Shown here one piece after another: positions 21,307 to 33,059 of a stretch of 64,000 bases of DNA; position 1 is the first letter of the stretch, and the number at the start of each line of letters is the position of its first letter. The position numbers and the translations under genes are program-made. The notes below the pieces were generated by a model. The model did not search any database. It saw only the letters and a program-made list of their open reading frames with translations, and was not told the origin of the DNA. The stretch is from contig QKWP01000686.1 in the NCBI GenBank assembly GCA_003550325.1, positions 178,390-242,389 on the forward strand, written 5' to 3'. The DNA comes from Gigaspora rosea (taxonomy: Eukaryota > Glomeromycota > Glomeromycetes > Diversisporales > Gigasporaceae).

Positions 21307-23136
21307 TAGAGGTCTTACCTGGGTCAAAAATTACTGACCCAGGCGGGTCAAGTACTGCCCGGGTCAATGGGTCAATTTGTTTTTTTTTTGTTTTCGAAAA
21401 CATGCTTAATTTTTGTTTTAACTGGAGTTGATCCAGGTCAGAAAATAACGGTAGTCATGCTAAAACCAGGAACGTTATACTTTATAAGTACATTTTAAAA
21501 TTAAAAGTTTCTAAAATAGAATATATATTTACATTATTTTGTATCCTTTTAATGATAAATATAGGTTGTATAAGTACTATTTATACACCAAATAGACGAT
21601 TTAGCTCAAGCAATTTATTTTTTATTTATTATAAAGAAAAAGCAAATAAGTACGTTACTGGATGTTTCACATCCAATAACAGCACATCTGGCTTTGAATT
21701 CAATGAGCTCGCAAGCTGACCTCTTCGTGATATGGAGTAACAAATTAAATTCAAAGCCAGATGCTTTTTACCGTAATTGTCAAGTAAAAATGATCACCAT
21801 GTGATCTTTTGGATCTTTTGCCTGCCAAATAAACAGTTATTGGTTGCTACGCATTCATTAACTATATAATATAATTAATATTGTAATCAATTAATTTTCA
21901 AAGGGGTTAAAACCTCATTTTTATTGTGGACTAAATTATATTGTTGATTCTTTTGAAATAAAAATAAAATAATCGACACATAATAAATAAATGAATCTAC
22001 TTCCGTATTATTTCACCGACAAAAACGCTTGTTGAAAACTTAGTTCGTAGATAATGATTTTACAGACAAGATTATTTTACAGACGAATAATTCAATATAT
22101 TGTACCAACGATTTTTTTATAAATTGTATCAACTTTAAACATAAACTTAACTCTAACAACTTATGACTAGAATTAATTTGCCCAAAATTAGTTTTTGGTG
22201 AAATAACTTTTTATGAAACGGACTTGTCCGTGAATTAATCGATTGCAAAATAACCTTGCCTGAAATTAATTCTCTGCGAATTAAGTTTTCCGTGAAGTAA
22301 TTATTGGTGAGTTGATCGAAACCGAGTGAACCTGATACTGTTAAATAAATATTTAATAAAATACTCAATAAAATTAATTAACGCATCTAAAATGATAAGC
22401 AGTTTATGTATTTTTCGCATCATTTCTGAATTTATGTCAATTCTGAATTGTCATTTAGAATCGGTATCCATTTAACAAATTAAAAAAAAAAAGCAAGCGA
22501 AAAAATTTAGAAATAATAATAATATTATTAAATATCTCATTAATATTCGAACTAACTAATGCGTTTGCATTAAAAATGAGAGGAAAAACAGTGTGATGCA
22601 GATATAGGGAATCACCTAAAAATTTAAATAAACCATTAGAATGAAAATTGTGAACGAACTTGAAAGAAAAATTGCTAAACACTTATCATTAAATAAAGCA
22701 ATAAATCGTGTTAGTATTTTCCGATTGATGCAAATAGTGATACCTACCCGCATAAAATATGTTTATTTGGAGAGATATTTAATAACAAAAAAATGCGTTC
22801 TATTTAATACGTTTTCATAAAAACCATATTTTTTTAATATTAAACTTTACCTATTCTGAATCTTGACAAATTCTGACCCGTGACCCGTCAGGTCGGTGAC
22901 CCGTACGGGTAACCCGACCCGGGTAATAACTCTAGAAATAAAAAAAATGCGTTCTATTTAAAACAATACGTTTATGCATAAATATCTTTTTTTTTTATAT
23001 CAATATTGATTTGTAATTTAATAAATTTACCTATTCTAAATCTTGACTCGTTTGACTCCGGTTCAGCCAATTTCTGACCCGTGACCTGTCGGGTCGGGTG
23101 ACCCGTACGGGTCACCCGACCCGGGTAATAACTCTA
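21307..23136. mobile_element. hAT-like non-autonomous transposon, 1830 bp, TSD TTAATAAG
   Basis: The ends are TAGAGGTCTTACCTGGGTC on the left and (complement) TAGAGTTATTACCCGGGTC on the right. The exact 8-bp repeat TTAATAAG lies outside both (21299-21306 and 23137-23144). The homologous spacer near 42000-42020 has only one such site and lacks the element, which serves as an empty-site control. The right end is duplicated: a second terminal-like ACCCGGGTAATAACTCTA lies at about 22919-22936. The interior holds only short frames and no recognisable transposase. An inverted pair of GCATCTGGCTTTGAATT strings (21688-21765) may mark a smaller nested element. Confidence 0.88.
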
Positions 23137-23713
23137 TTAATAAGAACTTACCTATTCATTCATCGGCAATTTTTTCAAGTGTTATGAAAACAGCTGTAAA
23201 ATTCTAATTTCGGATCACCCGATTAGTAAAAGGTTTCGGGTCAACCGATTTGCTAAAAGTCTGACCCGGTTGACAAAAATTTCGGATCGCGTGATCAGGT
23301 ACGCGGGTACTCGGATGGCTGTTTGGAACCCTAAGTTTAACTTAAAAGATTTGGCAAATCAATATATTTGACATACATGATCTTAGAGCATTGGTTTTTA
23401 CCTTTTGTAAGCTCTCATCTGCATATATAATAAATTATGATCCATAAAAAGATTCATATTTAAATCTAGAAATCTGGAGAATTACGTTGGCAATTCATTA
23501 AATAAGGTTTCTGTATGTTAAAAATTGGGATAATCGAAATTTGTTATTATTCAGAGATTTAAAGTTTATCAGCTTCAATTCGAACCAGCCAATTTATACT
23601 TTATTGCTGTATTAGAACTCTAACGTTACCAACCTAAAGATTTCACCAAAAAAATTTCACTGCAAAATTAAGGTCAGGTTTCGCTATTATTTTAAGTTAA
23701 AAAGGATTTTATT

Positions 23714-23900
23714 AATGCCAGAAAAGCCTTCTGCTACACATGATTTTGAAATTCGATTGGTTATTAAAATACTTTAAGGTGACAACGCTAGAGCAGCTGA
23801 AAAATTCCCAGAGCATGGGCAGGCGCAAAGGTTGTTCAATTCTGCAATTAACGCAAATTCTCACATGACTTATTATTTGGTTTAAAGTGCGGAATCATGT
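23714..23900 (+). pseudogene. Unknown gene remnant (MPEKPSATHDFEIRLVIKIL)
   Basis: A plausible start is followed by about 20 residues, a stop, then GDNARAAEKFPEHGQAQRLF and NSAINANSHM before further stops. The same peptide sequence can be read on the minus strand at 55765-55965 and, with a deletion of about 50 bp, at 40560-40660. The conservation of wording between copies is only that of DNA duplication. No family was recognised. It may be the first exon of an old gene. Confidence 0.4.
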
Positions 23901-24412
23901 AATTTTGATAATGTCATAAGCTCAGAGTGTGGTTAAATTAATACTGCCATATAACAGTATAAAATCATTTTAATATAAATTTATATGACGACTTATAAAG
24001 TAGCAAGTCAGATACAGGTTTAATTTGACTGCGGGTACACCGTTATCCTCTCACTTCAATAGGATATAAAGCTGGATAAAAGGTTAGCTGGGTACGACCA
24101 TTACGTAAGGACCATTTTTTTGTTAGTTAAAGGTCTTCAATTTTTGCCAAATCATTTTTTCCGTGTTTGTACATGTAGTGTGATAATTGTGTGCATTTAT
24201 GAACTAGATCGCATCAATAAACGGTTAGGCTACGTAACTTTTTTGTAATTTGTTGTATCTTTGTGTGTAAGATCTACCTCCAAAATTTCCTTGTAATTCC
24301 AGGAAAGGAAATTTCCATCCGTCATTTTTGTAATAGATTGATACAATTGCTATCGCTTTTGCAAATGCAATTGCCTTTGTTGCAAAATGCAATTACTTTT
24401 GCAAAATGCATT

Positions 24413-24436
24413 TGCTATCGCTATCGCTATCGCTAT
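24413..24436. repeat. GCTATC hexamer microsatellite
   Basis: Four tandem copies of GCTATC follow a stretch rich in TTTTGCAAAATGCAATT strings (24350-24412). Confidence 0.8.
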
Positions 24437-24499
24437 TACTACGCTGTTGTAACGAAAAAAAAAGTCAAAACAGCGTTTAGATGGTGATAAAAAAGGTTA

Positions 24500-26290
24500 G
24501 CGTTCACCGTTTTATTAGCATCTATTGGAATTTACAGGTAAGTTTAGCATTTTTTTTTTGTTTTTTTGTCGGATTTTCTACAGGTCAGATGAAATGATAA
24601 TCATTGATCGTCAAAGACCGTACAAAATGTTCGTGGCGAAATGATTTGTTAATCTTTTCTAGATATATCTTTGGTATTTCGTCAGAGAAAGAAATCATTT
24701 ATCTTATTTTATTTATTATTTATTTAATATAAAAAAAAAAGGAATAAAAACCTTAATCACAATCCAGTAAAATTCACTGTATAAAATCAAAAATCAGTTT
24801 TTTTAATAGTGGGGAGCTTTTTTATCGGCTTAGAGTCATGATCATAACGAATTTACTAAATCGCAGCAACTTGGGTTTATTAGCCTTGTCGCATTTTAAT
24901 TATTAATTACCAATAACAAAAAAAAAATCCAACTATTTGTCCACCTTATAACCTCGTCAAATTCGTTAACTAATTGTCATCGATTTAAACAGGCTATCTG
25001 TACATCAATTTAATTTAATTAATTATCTAAATCTGGTTAATTATATTATAAAATAATACCCGTAGGCATTATTTTGAATAATGGCCCAATTTAAACTTAA
25101 TTTAGGCCGAAATTCAAGATAATACCCCTGTCGAACTATATAATAAAGAATGCGAATTTCGCTTATAATGATCATAACGAATTTACCAGCTCGTGCCAAC
25201 TCGGGTTTAATCTCGTTTAATTAAAAAAATTACTGTAATTTCAATTCTAAACTTAGGTTATTTTCATACGATTATGAAGCATTGATTTTGCGATATGACT
25301 TGTGAAGTCGAGCGAAGCGAGGCTGAGAAATATACCATAGAAGAAAGTGTCACAATGTAAATATAATATAAAATTGAACTTGAAAAAGTCTAGGCTAAGC
25401 CAAGCGGGCAAAAAGTCATACAAAAAAATTTGTCAATAACGTTTATGATGTAAAAAAAAAAAAAAAATCAGATTTGCAAAGAGACCAAGCGAAGCAAAAC
25501 CGAGTGCTATATAAAGATTTCCATTTATGTGCTTTCCTATTTACATTTAAAACTAGCCGTGTGTATTGAGTGGTGTTATTTTATTTTCATTAAAACAAAA
25601 AATGAGCTAATTTAAATTCTTTAGAAAAATTTAATTTCGATATTTTTTTACAATAAAAAAGGTAACATGTCATGTCATGCAATTTAGTTAACCATTCCTA
25701 ATATGAATATGTAAATCACTCGCCTCTTACAGTACGTACGTGGTAAGTGTAAATTTGCATATTCATATACGGGGATGGTCGAGTAAGAAAATCATTAAAT
25801 GCTTACATCAGACATCATTCGGGAGATAATAGCTGATTACTTGGGTAACCCGATTACTTCACGACTAGAGATTGGAGCCGTTTACCATTTAAAAATTGCT
25901 TCATAGTTTTGGGCGGAATTGGGCAGAATTATGTTGGTCGTGGGCCGGAATTATTTTAAAGTCGGCCAAATTAAGTGATTAAACGGTTATACGATTAAAC
26001 GATTAACAGTTAAGAAAAATTTTAGGCAGTTAATCTCTATTCACGAAAAATACTGTTTCCTGGTGAATAATCAGCTTTCATCCGCAACCTGACAGATGAC
26101 AAGAAATTATTGTCACACTATCTACTAACTCTAATTAATAGCTGAAATGGGCGGCAAAGCCGCCCGCATGTGCAATTTCTAGTTTACAAAAAAAAAAATT
26201 TCGTGAAATTTTACTTAATACAGTAATAGACCAATTCGGTTATACCTGATCTTTAACAAGTTTAATAAATGAATGCGAATAATAACATCT
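24500..26290. other. Gene-free stretch with scattered short repeats
   Basis: No coding region was recognised. A direct repeat close to ATGATCATAACGAATTTAC occurs at about 24837 and 25169, each followed by a CAACT(T/C)GGGTTTA string. The motif CGAGCGAAGCGAGGC occurs at about 25308 and related CCAAGCGAAGC strings at 25393 and 25488. A similar GGAGCGTAGCG motif appears at 42526 and 50783. Confidence 0.5.
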
Positions 26291-26304
26291 GATCATAAAC
26301 TTTA

Positions 26305-27412
26305 TTGGAAATGATCTGACAAAGAAAGATCATGGCAAAAACGAGTAATTAACCAATCATTTGAAGTTTCATTTTAACTTGAATCCTATTTAATCAAATT
26401 TTCTCACCTGGGTTGCTATTAATTTTTCTCATCCAGCAAGTTCCGCTACCTTCAAAAACAGCAAAGGTGCGTATACTTTTCGGGCATTAATCCTAGTGCC
26501 GTCTACGGTCTGATAGAGAATCGAAAGCGCATCGTGGCCAGCCAACTTCTAATGGTTGAACGTTCTTCTCTATCAATACCCCGGAAGACATTTTTCCTGG
26601 CCGTGCTATAAAAAAAAAAAAATAAAAAATACACAATACACCATACACAATACACAGCCGGCCGTCCATGTCAGGATACCCCGATGGACTTTTTACTTTT
26701 ATATCCTCCCTTTTTCAAATTTTTATCCATATCCATATCCATATCCATTTTTTATTCCGTTTTTTTGGTATCACATACTGGAAAAGCATTTCTTTTCTAA
26801 TGTTTTTTTTTTTATTTAGATGACTGCAAAGCCAGGCCAGAATCAAACATTTAGAACTTTGGAAATGATCTGACAAAGAAAGATCATGGTAATTAACCAA
26901 TCATATGAAGTTTCATTTTAACTTGAATCCTATTTAATCAAATTTTCTCACCTGGGTTGCTATTAATTTTTCTCATCCAGTTAAGTTGGCAAGTTCCGTT
27001 ACCTTCAAAAACTGCAAAGGTGTGTATACTTTTCGGGCATTAATCCTAGTGCCGTCTACGGTCTGGTAGAGAATCGAAAGCGCATCGTGGCCAGCCAACT
27101 TCTAATGGTTGAACGTTCTTCTCTATCAATACCCCGGAAGACATTTTTCCTGGCCGTGCTATAAAAAAAAAAAAATAAAAAATACACAATACACCATACA
27201 CAATACACAGCCGGCCGTCCATGTCAGGATACCCCGATGGACTTTTTACTTTTATATCCTCCCTTTTTCAAATTTTTATCCATATCCATATCCATATCCA
27301 TTTTTTATTCCGTTTTTTTGGTATCACATACTGGAAAAGCATTTCTTTTCTAATGTTTTTTTTTTTATTTAGATGACTGCAAAGCGAAAAAACAAAGCGA
27401 AATCTCCAGGCC
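26305..27412. repeat. Tandem duplication, unit about 554 bp
   Basis: The segment from TTGGAAATGATCTGACAAAG to the TTTAGAACT string occurs twice in direct tandem (26305-26858 and from 26859), nearly identical. This includes a 17-residue-scale open frame pair (26556 and 27109), a TATCCA hexamer tract (26729-26746 and 27282-27299) and a CACAATACACCATACACAAT tract. On the minus strand a frame reads SILYQTVDGTRINARKVYAP and LLFLKVAELAG, which could be an old exon of an unrecognised gene. The main differences are a few substitutions and a small insertion near 27385. Confidence 0.85.
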
Positions 27413-28260
27413 AGAATCAACCATTTAGAACTCAAACATTTAAAAATGCAATATAAACATAAAACACTTATCGAGATTTTAGTCAATTAAAAATGGCGTA
27501 AGATAAAAACAATGCATTTTTTATATTAAGTTTATTTTCAATTTTATTTATTTTATTTACAATTTTTATAATATGTATTACAATCATTATTTTAAATAAA
27601 GTCCGGCACGGAAAGTTTTTTTTTAAACAATCATTCGTTACTGTAAAAAATTCGGGTACAAAACTTGCTATTCTGATAATTAAATATGTGAACTATATAT
27701 ATTTATAAAACTTCGATTATTTATTTAATAAAAAAAAAATTTCAATTATTTCTTTAAAAAATTTTTTTTTTCGATTTTTTCTTTAAAAAAAAAAAAAGAC
27801 TTTGATTATTTCTTTAAAAAAAAATTGATTATTTCTCGTGATATCGTGATTTGTTTTCTTTGCGCAGAATGAAGTTAAAAAGCGATTGCGTAACAGATTT
27901 TGGTGACGATACTAGGTGCATTCATTTTTCAGTGAAGCGGCAATTCACTTTTCACTTGATCAGTTTTTTTGATCCGCAATACTCAAATCTTAAATAAACA
28001 ACTAAAATTATACAAATAACTAGTTATTAGTAGTAAAATTCGGAGATAACGTGTCGGAAAATTTTTTGTGATAGCAGGAACACAGGAAATATACATAAAA
28101 TATAGTAATAGTGCATTTTATACAAGGTAATGTTAATCTATTGTTTGCATATCGTTACATAAAAATCGGTTATACTGCAACATAAATCATGTAATAAATT
28201 ATTTAAATTTCCAACTCTGAAAATTCGTACATTAAAAATGCATTTTATTTAACTTATTAA

Positions 28261-30026
28261 CTAAGGATAATAAAGGAAATTAATTTTTGTTATACAACAT
28301 ATCTTTTTTTGGTAAAAAAAAAAAGCCATGTAACATAAATCATGTGATAAATTAATTAAAATTTGTATAAAAAGTCCAACTCCCCGCTCTCTCACATCAT
28401 GTGATCGAGATTGTAATTCCCACATTCCTGCTCCTGCGTTCAAGAAGTATTCCATAAATAAGTCGTCTATAAATTTAAAAGGTTGTTCCAATATCTTCTC
28501 GTAATCATGATTTGAATTAGTCGATAATTGAATATCCGAATTTGAGATTTTAAACGTACTATCCGAAATAAATTCGTCAAATTTACTTGTACCTAAATAA
28601 TAAGTGACAGGAATTTTTTAAGATTGCGCAAATAATTAACATTCCACTTTTTTAATTATTCAGAATACTGTAATTCATTATTAACCGTGCAGTTAATACA
28701 CATACCAAAATTTTCTTTTCCCGATGGATCCAATAGGCTTTCTTGAATTTCTTCAAGTTCAGGACGTTGGTTGGGATCATAGTTCCAACATCTTTCATAG
28801 AGTTGAATGTATGAGTCTGGTGTACCTTCTATAGGTATTTCTCTTTTTCCTTGGGATACATGAATAATAATGGCATAAGGGTTTAACGATTGGAATGGCG
28901 GTCGGCCACTTGAAATTTCCCAAAGAATTACCCCAAAGCTATATATGTCAGATTTCTTGCTACGCTTATATGTTACGTTTACGAAACATTGAGGGTCAAT
29001 GTATGCATACACTCCATGAACACTAGCACTTGAAGGTTTAGATGTCTCGTCTTTTGATAAGCCAAAATCTGCAATCAACAATTTTCCGTCATGAACTAGG
29101 ATATTTTTGGAATGCTGTAACAAAAGAATTTTTAATTTAATTATAGAACATCAAAATATCACATCAGATATAAGCGACGGAGTCGATATACGGGGAGACT
29201 TTAATTCTTGAACACTTAGCTTTACTAGTTCTTTACTAATTAACAACATCTCGCAATCTAATGGTCATGTTTTGATGATTTTGATACGATCCGAATCATC
29301 TCGAATTACTAAAATCGTCAAAGCATGATCACTAGACTAGTAAAGAACTAGTAAAGCCAAGTGTAACATCAAATGGCAACATAATAAAATCAAACACTTA
29401 CAAGATCTCGATGAATAATATCATTTTTATGTAGGAATTCAAGGCCGTCTGAAATTTCACGGGCCATCCGTAATCTATCAGTCCACTCAAGCTTTGAAGA
29501 ATATATCTTTAAATATTCACGTAAATCTCCATTATTTGCCAATTGTAAAACCATATTATAAAATCCCCGATCTATTATAATTATATTTTATTAATAAATA
29601 AAGATTTTTTATATTTCATATATAAATAAATACAAAAATATTTAACTATGATTACTAACCTTGAGTTACACCATAAAATTCAATAATATTTGGATGCTTA
29701 TTGCAAACTTTTTGTATGTTCTTAAGCTAAATATATATAGTGTTTGAAATTAATTCGCAGCTTTATTATTATTCTTGCATTATTATTATAACAATATTAT
29801 AATTTCTTACCTCTTTAACAAATCTTTGAATGGTATTTTTATCCGTAGGTATAACGTTTAATTGTTTAAGAGCAATGTCTAACCCGCTATCTTCCCATTT
29901 TGCTTTATATACAATTCCGAAACCTCCTTTACCAATTGGCTTATGAACAGAGAATTCAGAATAGTCGTAAGACTTAAAGTAACCTTCGTGAATAGCATTT
30001 TGGAGCCATTCTTCCGAATATACCAT
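28261..30026 (-). CDS. TKL-type protein kinase, copy 6 (intact)
   Basis: Five minus-strand exons join in frame: 29811-30026, 29660-29726, 29402-29571, 28706-29114, 28261-28592, giving 397 aa. Landmarks are the glycine loop GKGGFGIV (residues 32-39), Lys54 in IALKQL, HRDL (148-151) followed across intron 3 by HSKN (152-155), DFG (167-169), SDIYSFGVILWEISSGRPPF and NPNQRPELEEI-type C-lobe wording. The last exon adds a tail with KFDEFISDSTFKISNSD, DYEKILEQPFKFIDDLFMEY and GMWELQSRS. No signal peptide or membrane segment is visible, so a cytosolic Ser/Thr or dual-specificity kinase is likely. Its substrate is unknown. It is the best reference copy for the family. The tail has no domain I recognise. 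Confidence 0.88.
29213..29363. mobile_element. MITE in intron 3 of kinase copy 6
   Basis: Orthologous to the intronic element at 7583-7734, with inverted ends CACTTAGCTTTACTAGTT and (complement) CACTTGGCTTTACTAGTT and inner ATCTCG repeats. It lies wholly within the intron and does not touch the splice sites. Confidence 0.75.
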
Positions 30027-30289
30027 ATTTTAATAACTTATGTTTATATGTATATTAAATGCTAAATCGAAGAAGAATTGTTTAAAGTGATTATTTAACT
30101 TCTACAAATGTATACGATTTCGTCTAAACAGTTAAAACTTAGAATTGTAGAATCGAATATTGGCGCAAGATCCGGAGTTCGTTGCAGTTTCGAGACTGCA
30201 TAAACTGCATAACGATAATCCATACGATTTTGGGTAGCGCATCCACGAAAATTGGTAAAAAATTAAAGCCAATAAATTGCGTTAGAGTT

Positions 30290-31450
30290 AGGATAACTTG
30301 ATGCTAATACACGTAGTAAAAATTCACGAGAAACATTTTTAATTAGGCCGCAGAAGGTGGCTTCTTAATTAAAATTTCTAGTTATTGATTTTTTTTGTAA
30401 AAAAAGTGGAGTCGTTTCGATTTTGCACCTGATCTTGATCAAAAAATTACGGGAGAAACAATTTTTGTGGGTGCGTCTAAGTTAAAGCAGGCCTACCGAA
30501 TAAATGACTGTAGGGGCAATTAATTGCAATTGTTCAAGCTTATTATTAGATTGATTTTTTGATTTTTCGCTGTTTAAAAAATCGGTGAAAGAAAATTGCA
30601 ATTATTTCATCATCATCAATTGGGTTTCAATTAAGTTTATAATATTTTAATTGATTTTAATTGTTTTTATAGATTTTTCAGCAGGGCCTGAATTAAAGTC
30701 TACGATTTATCATTTATATCGCTCGTTATAGTTAAACTTGAATATTCACTTTCAAGTTTTAATTTGGCATCGCTCATATTTAATCAACGTAAATAATTTA
30801 AATAATTTACATAACAATCTCGAGTTTAATAAAAATACTTAAATCTTTCAAAAAATTGTCTTATCACAATACTGAATGATCAAAATTAAAATTTAAAGTT
30901 TATATTTAAAAATAAAGAAAAAATTTTCAAGTAGTTTTTATTTGATCGTAAGAATATCAACTCGGTGTATTTTACCAAGTTTCGTTTATTATTTATTCAA
31001 CTAAACGACTAGTTGGCCAATCAATTATTAGTTGGTCAATCAGTCAACTAACCGATTAATCGATTAGTTGATTAATCGATTAGTTGATTAATCGATTGGC
31101 CAACTAATCGATTAGTTGGATAAAATGATCTATCATTCATCGATTTGTATCATAACAATTTTAAAAGATTCATGGGTATTCAAATTCTGGATGGTTTAAT
31201 TTAAGAGACAGAATTGTATTAAAAAAAAGGAAATTGTTAACATTAACAATTATAAAAACCTGAAAACAGACATTGTTGTTAGTTGATACAGTATATAATC
31301 AGCAAAATATTAATATCAATATAGGATATTTTTTATGAATGTTGCTTCTATATTGCGTAGGCTTTTTTAACTTGAATCTAATAATAATTTACCATAGCAA
31401 ATATTCACTTTAAATATTCATTTATATAAAATTGAATCTTTGTATAAACA
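30290..31450. repeat. Kinase-flanking module and following gene-free DNA
   Basis: The stretch 30290-30860 carries the module strings ACGTAGTAAAAATTCACGAG, GGAGTCGTTTCGATTTTGCA, GTGGGTGCGTCTAA and CAATCTCGAGTTTAATAAAA upstream of kinase copy 6. It is interrupted at about 30490-30690 by extra AT-rich DNA. At 31010-31125 there is a tandem array of TTAATCGATTAGTTGA-type units that can also pair with itself. No gene was seen from 30860 to 31450. Confidence 0.6.
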
Positions 31451-31458
31451 TCGAGCTT

Positions 31459-33017
31459 TTAGTCATTAAATGCTTGCGATAACGCAACACAAGTTAACCT
31501 GCTCTTGGTATCATAAGATGCTAAGGGAGTAGTAATTATAACATTTTGTGTTTGTTCTTTGTTTGACCATATATCATTTAAACTCCATACATTAATCACT
31601 CCATCAGATGAAATGGATGTTAGGAGTGAAAAAGGAGTAGAATAAGTTGGTGGTATTGAACAAATTATAGAAATATCTTTAATACTAAATAATAAATAAG
31701 ATAAATAAGGTTGTGTTTTAATAAAACTACAAAAATAGGTTCTCATAAATTTTTGAAAATGTTATTTACCGACTTTTGTGACCCATATAAGTTGCAATAC
31801 AATCACCATTTTTAACATTATACACTCTCACAGTTTTATCTTCACTACCCGTAATTAATAAATCACCCAATGTATCATGAGCAAAATATCGCATGCAAAG
31901 ATATCGAGAGTTTTTAAGTTGAAAAGTTTGAATAACCTGACCATCCTTATTATAAGAAGGAATTTTTTAAGATTTATAACTATATGTTAAAAGAAATTAT
32001 TAATCGAAAAAAAAAATCTTACTGTAGTATTATTACTATTTCTTGACCCATTAAAATGGCATAACGATCACCCGATGGATTCCATATTACCATTTCCCCT
32101 TCTAACAAATAAGTAAATCAAAAATTTTCAAAATATAGTGAAATTTGAATAAAAAAAAAAAAAAAAGTTTTTTTTTTTTAAAAAAAAAATATATTAATTA
32201 CCTCTTCCTAATTTATTAGCAGCCGCTTTTCTCCCAGTTAAGAGGTTCCATAATCGTACAGTTTTATCACTTGACACAGATAATGCTATTTTACCCGATG
32301 GATGAATATCCACAGAATTAACACGCCCTTTATGACCTTTTAAAATTTTTAAATATTCCCAATCTTTTGTTCTCCAGATACATAATGTACCATCTTCACT
32401 TCCACTAATCATATGAGTTTTATTATAAAATTTAATAGTAGTTATAGAACCATCGTGTTGTAATAAAGATCCAATTTCTTTCCGTTTTTTTATATCATAC
32501 AGCCTAATAATAATAATAAAAAAAAAGTTTGATCAATTAAAAATATATATATATATAATCATTAACAAAATAACATTTAAAATAATAACTTACTTGATAA
32601 TTTCATCAGTACTGCCTGAAGCTAAGTATCTGGAACCTATGGCTACAGCTTTAATGCAACCAATATGGGCAGGAAATATAAAAGTTGGATCAAAACGTAA
32701 TGAAGGTTTACACTTTATTTAATTCAATATTATTTTTTTTTTTTATTTAAGCATATTGAAAATTATAACAGAATTAAAAAAAGAAATGTGACAAAAAATA
32801 TTAAAATATGTACTTTATCGAAATCATCCTGGTCTGATTTGACCCAACATCCATTAATTCCATATAATATTCTTTCATAGCTGCCCACAACGATAAGAAA
32901 ATCTTCAACAGATTCTTTAATTATTAAATTTTCTTGAATTTGAAAAGTAAGGTTATTATCAATATCTGATGTACTCTCTTTATCGGTAACCTTTTTTTTT
33001 TTTTGATGGTGACTCAT
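31459..33017 (-). CDS. WD40-repeat protein, PAK1IP1/Mak11-like
   Basis: Six minus-strand exons fit one frame: 32814-33017, 32594-32712, 32202-32503, 32037-32098, 31770-31945, 31459-31684 (362 aa). An N-terminal Lys-rich stretch is followed by DFLIVVGSYERILYGI, then WD-type repeats: AHIGCIKAVAIGSRYLASGS, DGSITTIKFYNKTHMISGSE with LCIWR, GHKGRVNSVDIHPSGKIALS with TVRLWN, EMVIWNPSGDRYAI, and LGDLLITGSEDKTVRVYN. This order matches the PAK1-interacting protein 1 / Mak11 family, known to act in 60S ribosomal subunit assembly in the nucleolus. An upstream ATG at 33057 (MPKQKRTSKNFD, typical basic start) is one base out of frame across a run of 13 A. A homopolymer error may hide the true start. The donor of exon 4 (GTAATA) is the least certain splice site. 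Confidence 0.8.
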
Positions 33018-33059
33018 TAGTATCAAAATTTTTTGAAGTACGTTTTTGTTTCGGCATAC

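Larger units (their letters stand above)
21000..24120 (-). repeat. Inverted copy of the spacer found at 40320-42360 and 55330-56830
   Basis: The blocks 21000-21300 and 23140-24110, read on the minus strand, match 42360-41820 and 41040-40320 of the segmental duplication further right. The first block includes CGGTTATCTAGTTATGAAAT and GCTTTACTCGAGTAAATAA-type strings, and the second includes the CTCTAGATTTCTAGATTTAA and ATATGCAGA stretch. The interval 41040-41820 has no counterpart here, and a hAT-like element fills 21307-23136. No kinase follows at this locus. Confidence 0.8.

Noticed and set aside
26556..26819. Identical 87-residue open frames at 26556 and 27109
   Set aside because: They read through a poly-A run, a CACAATACAC tract and a TATCCA microsatellite. 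Their identity comes from the tandem duplication.
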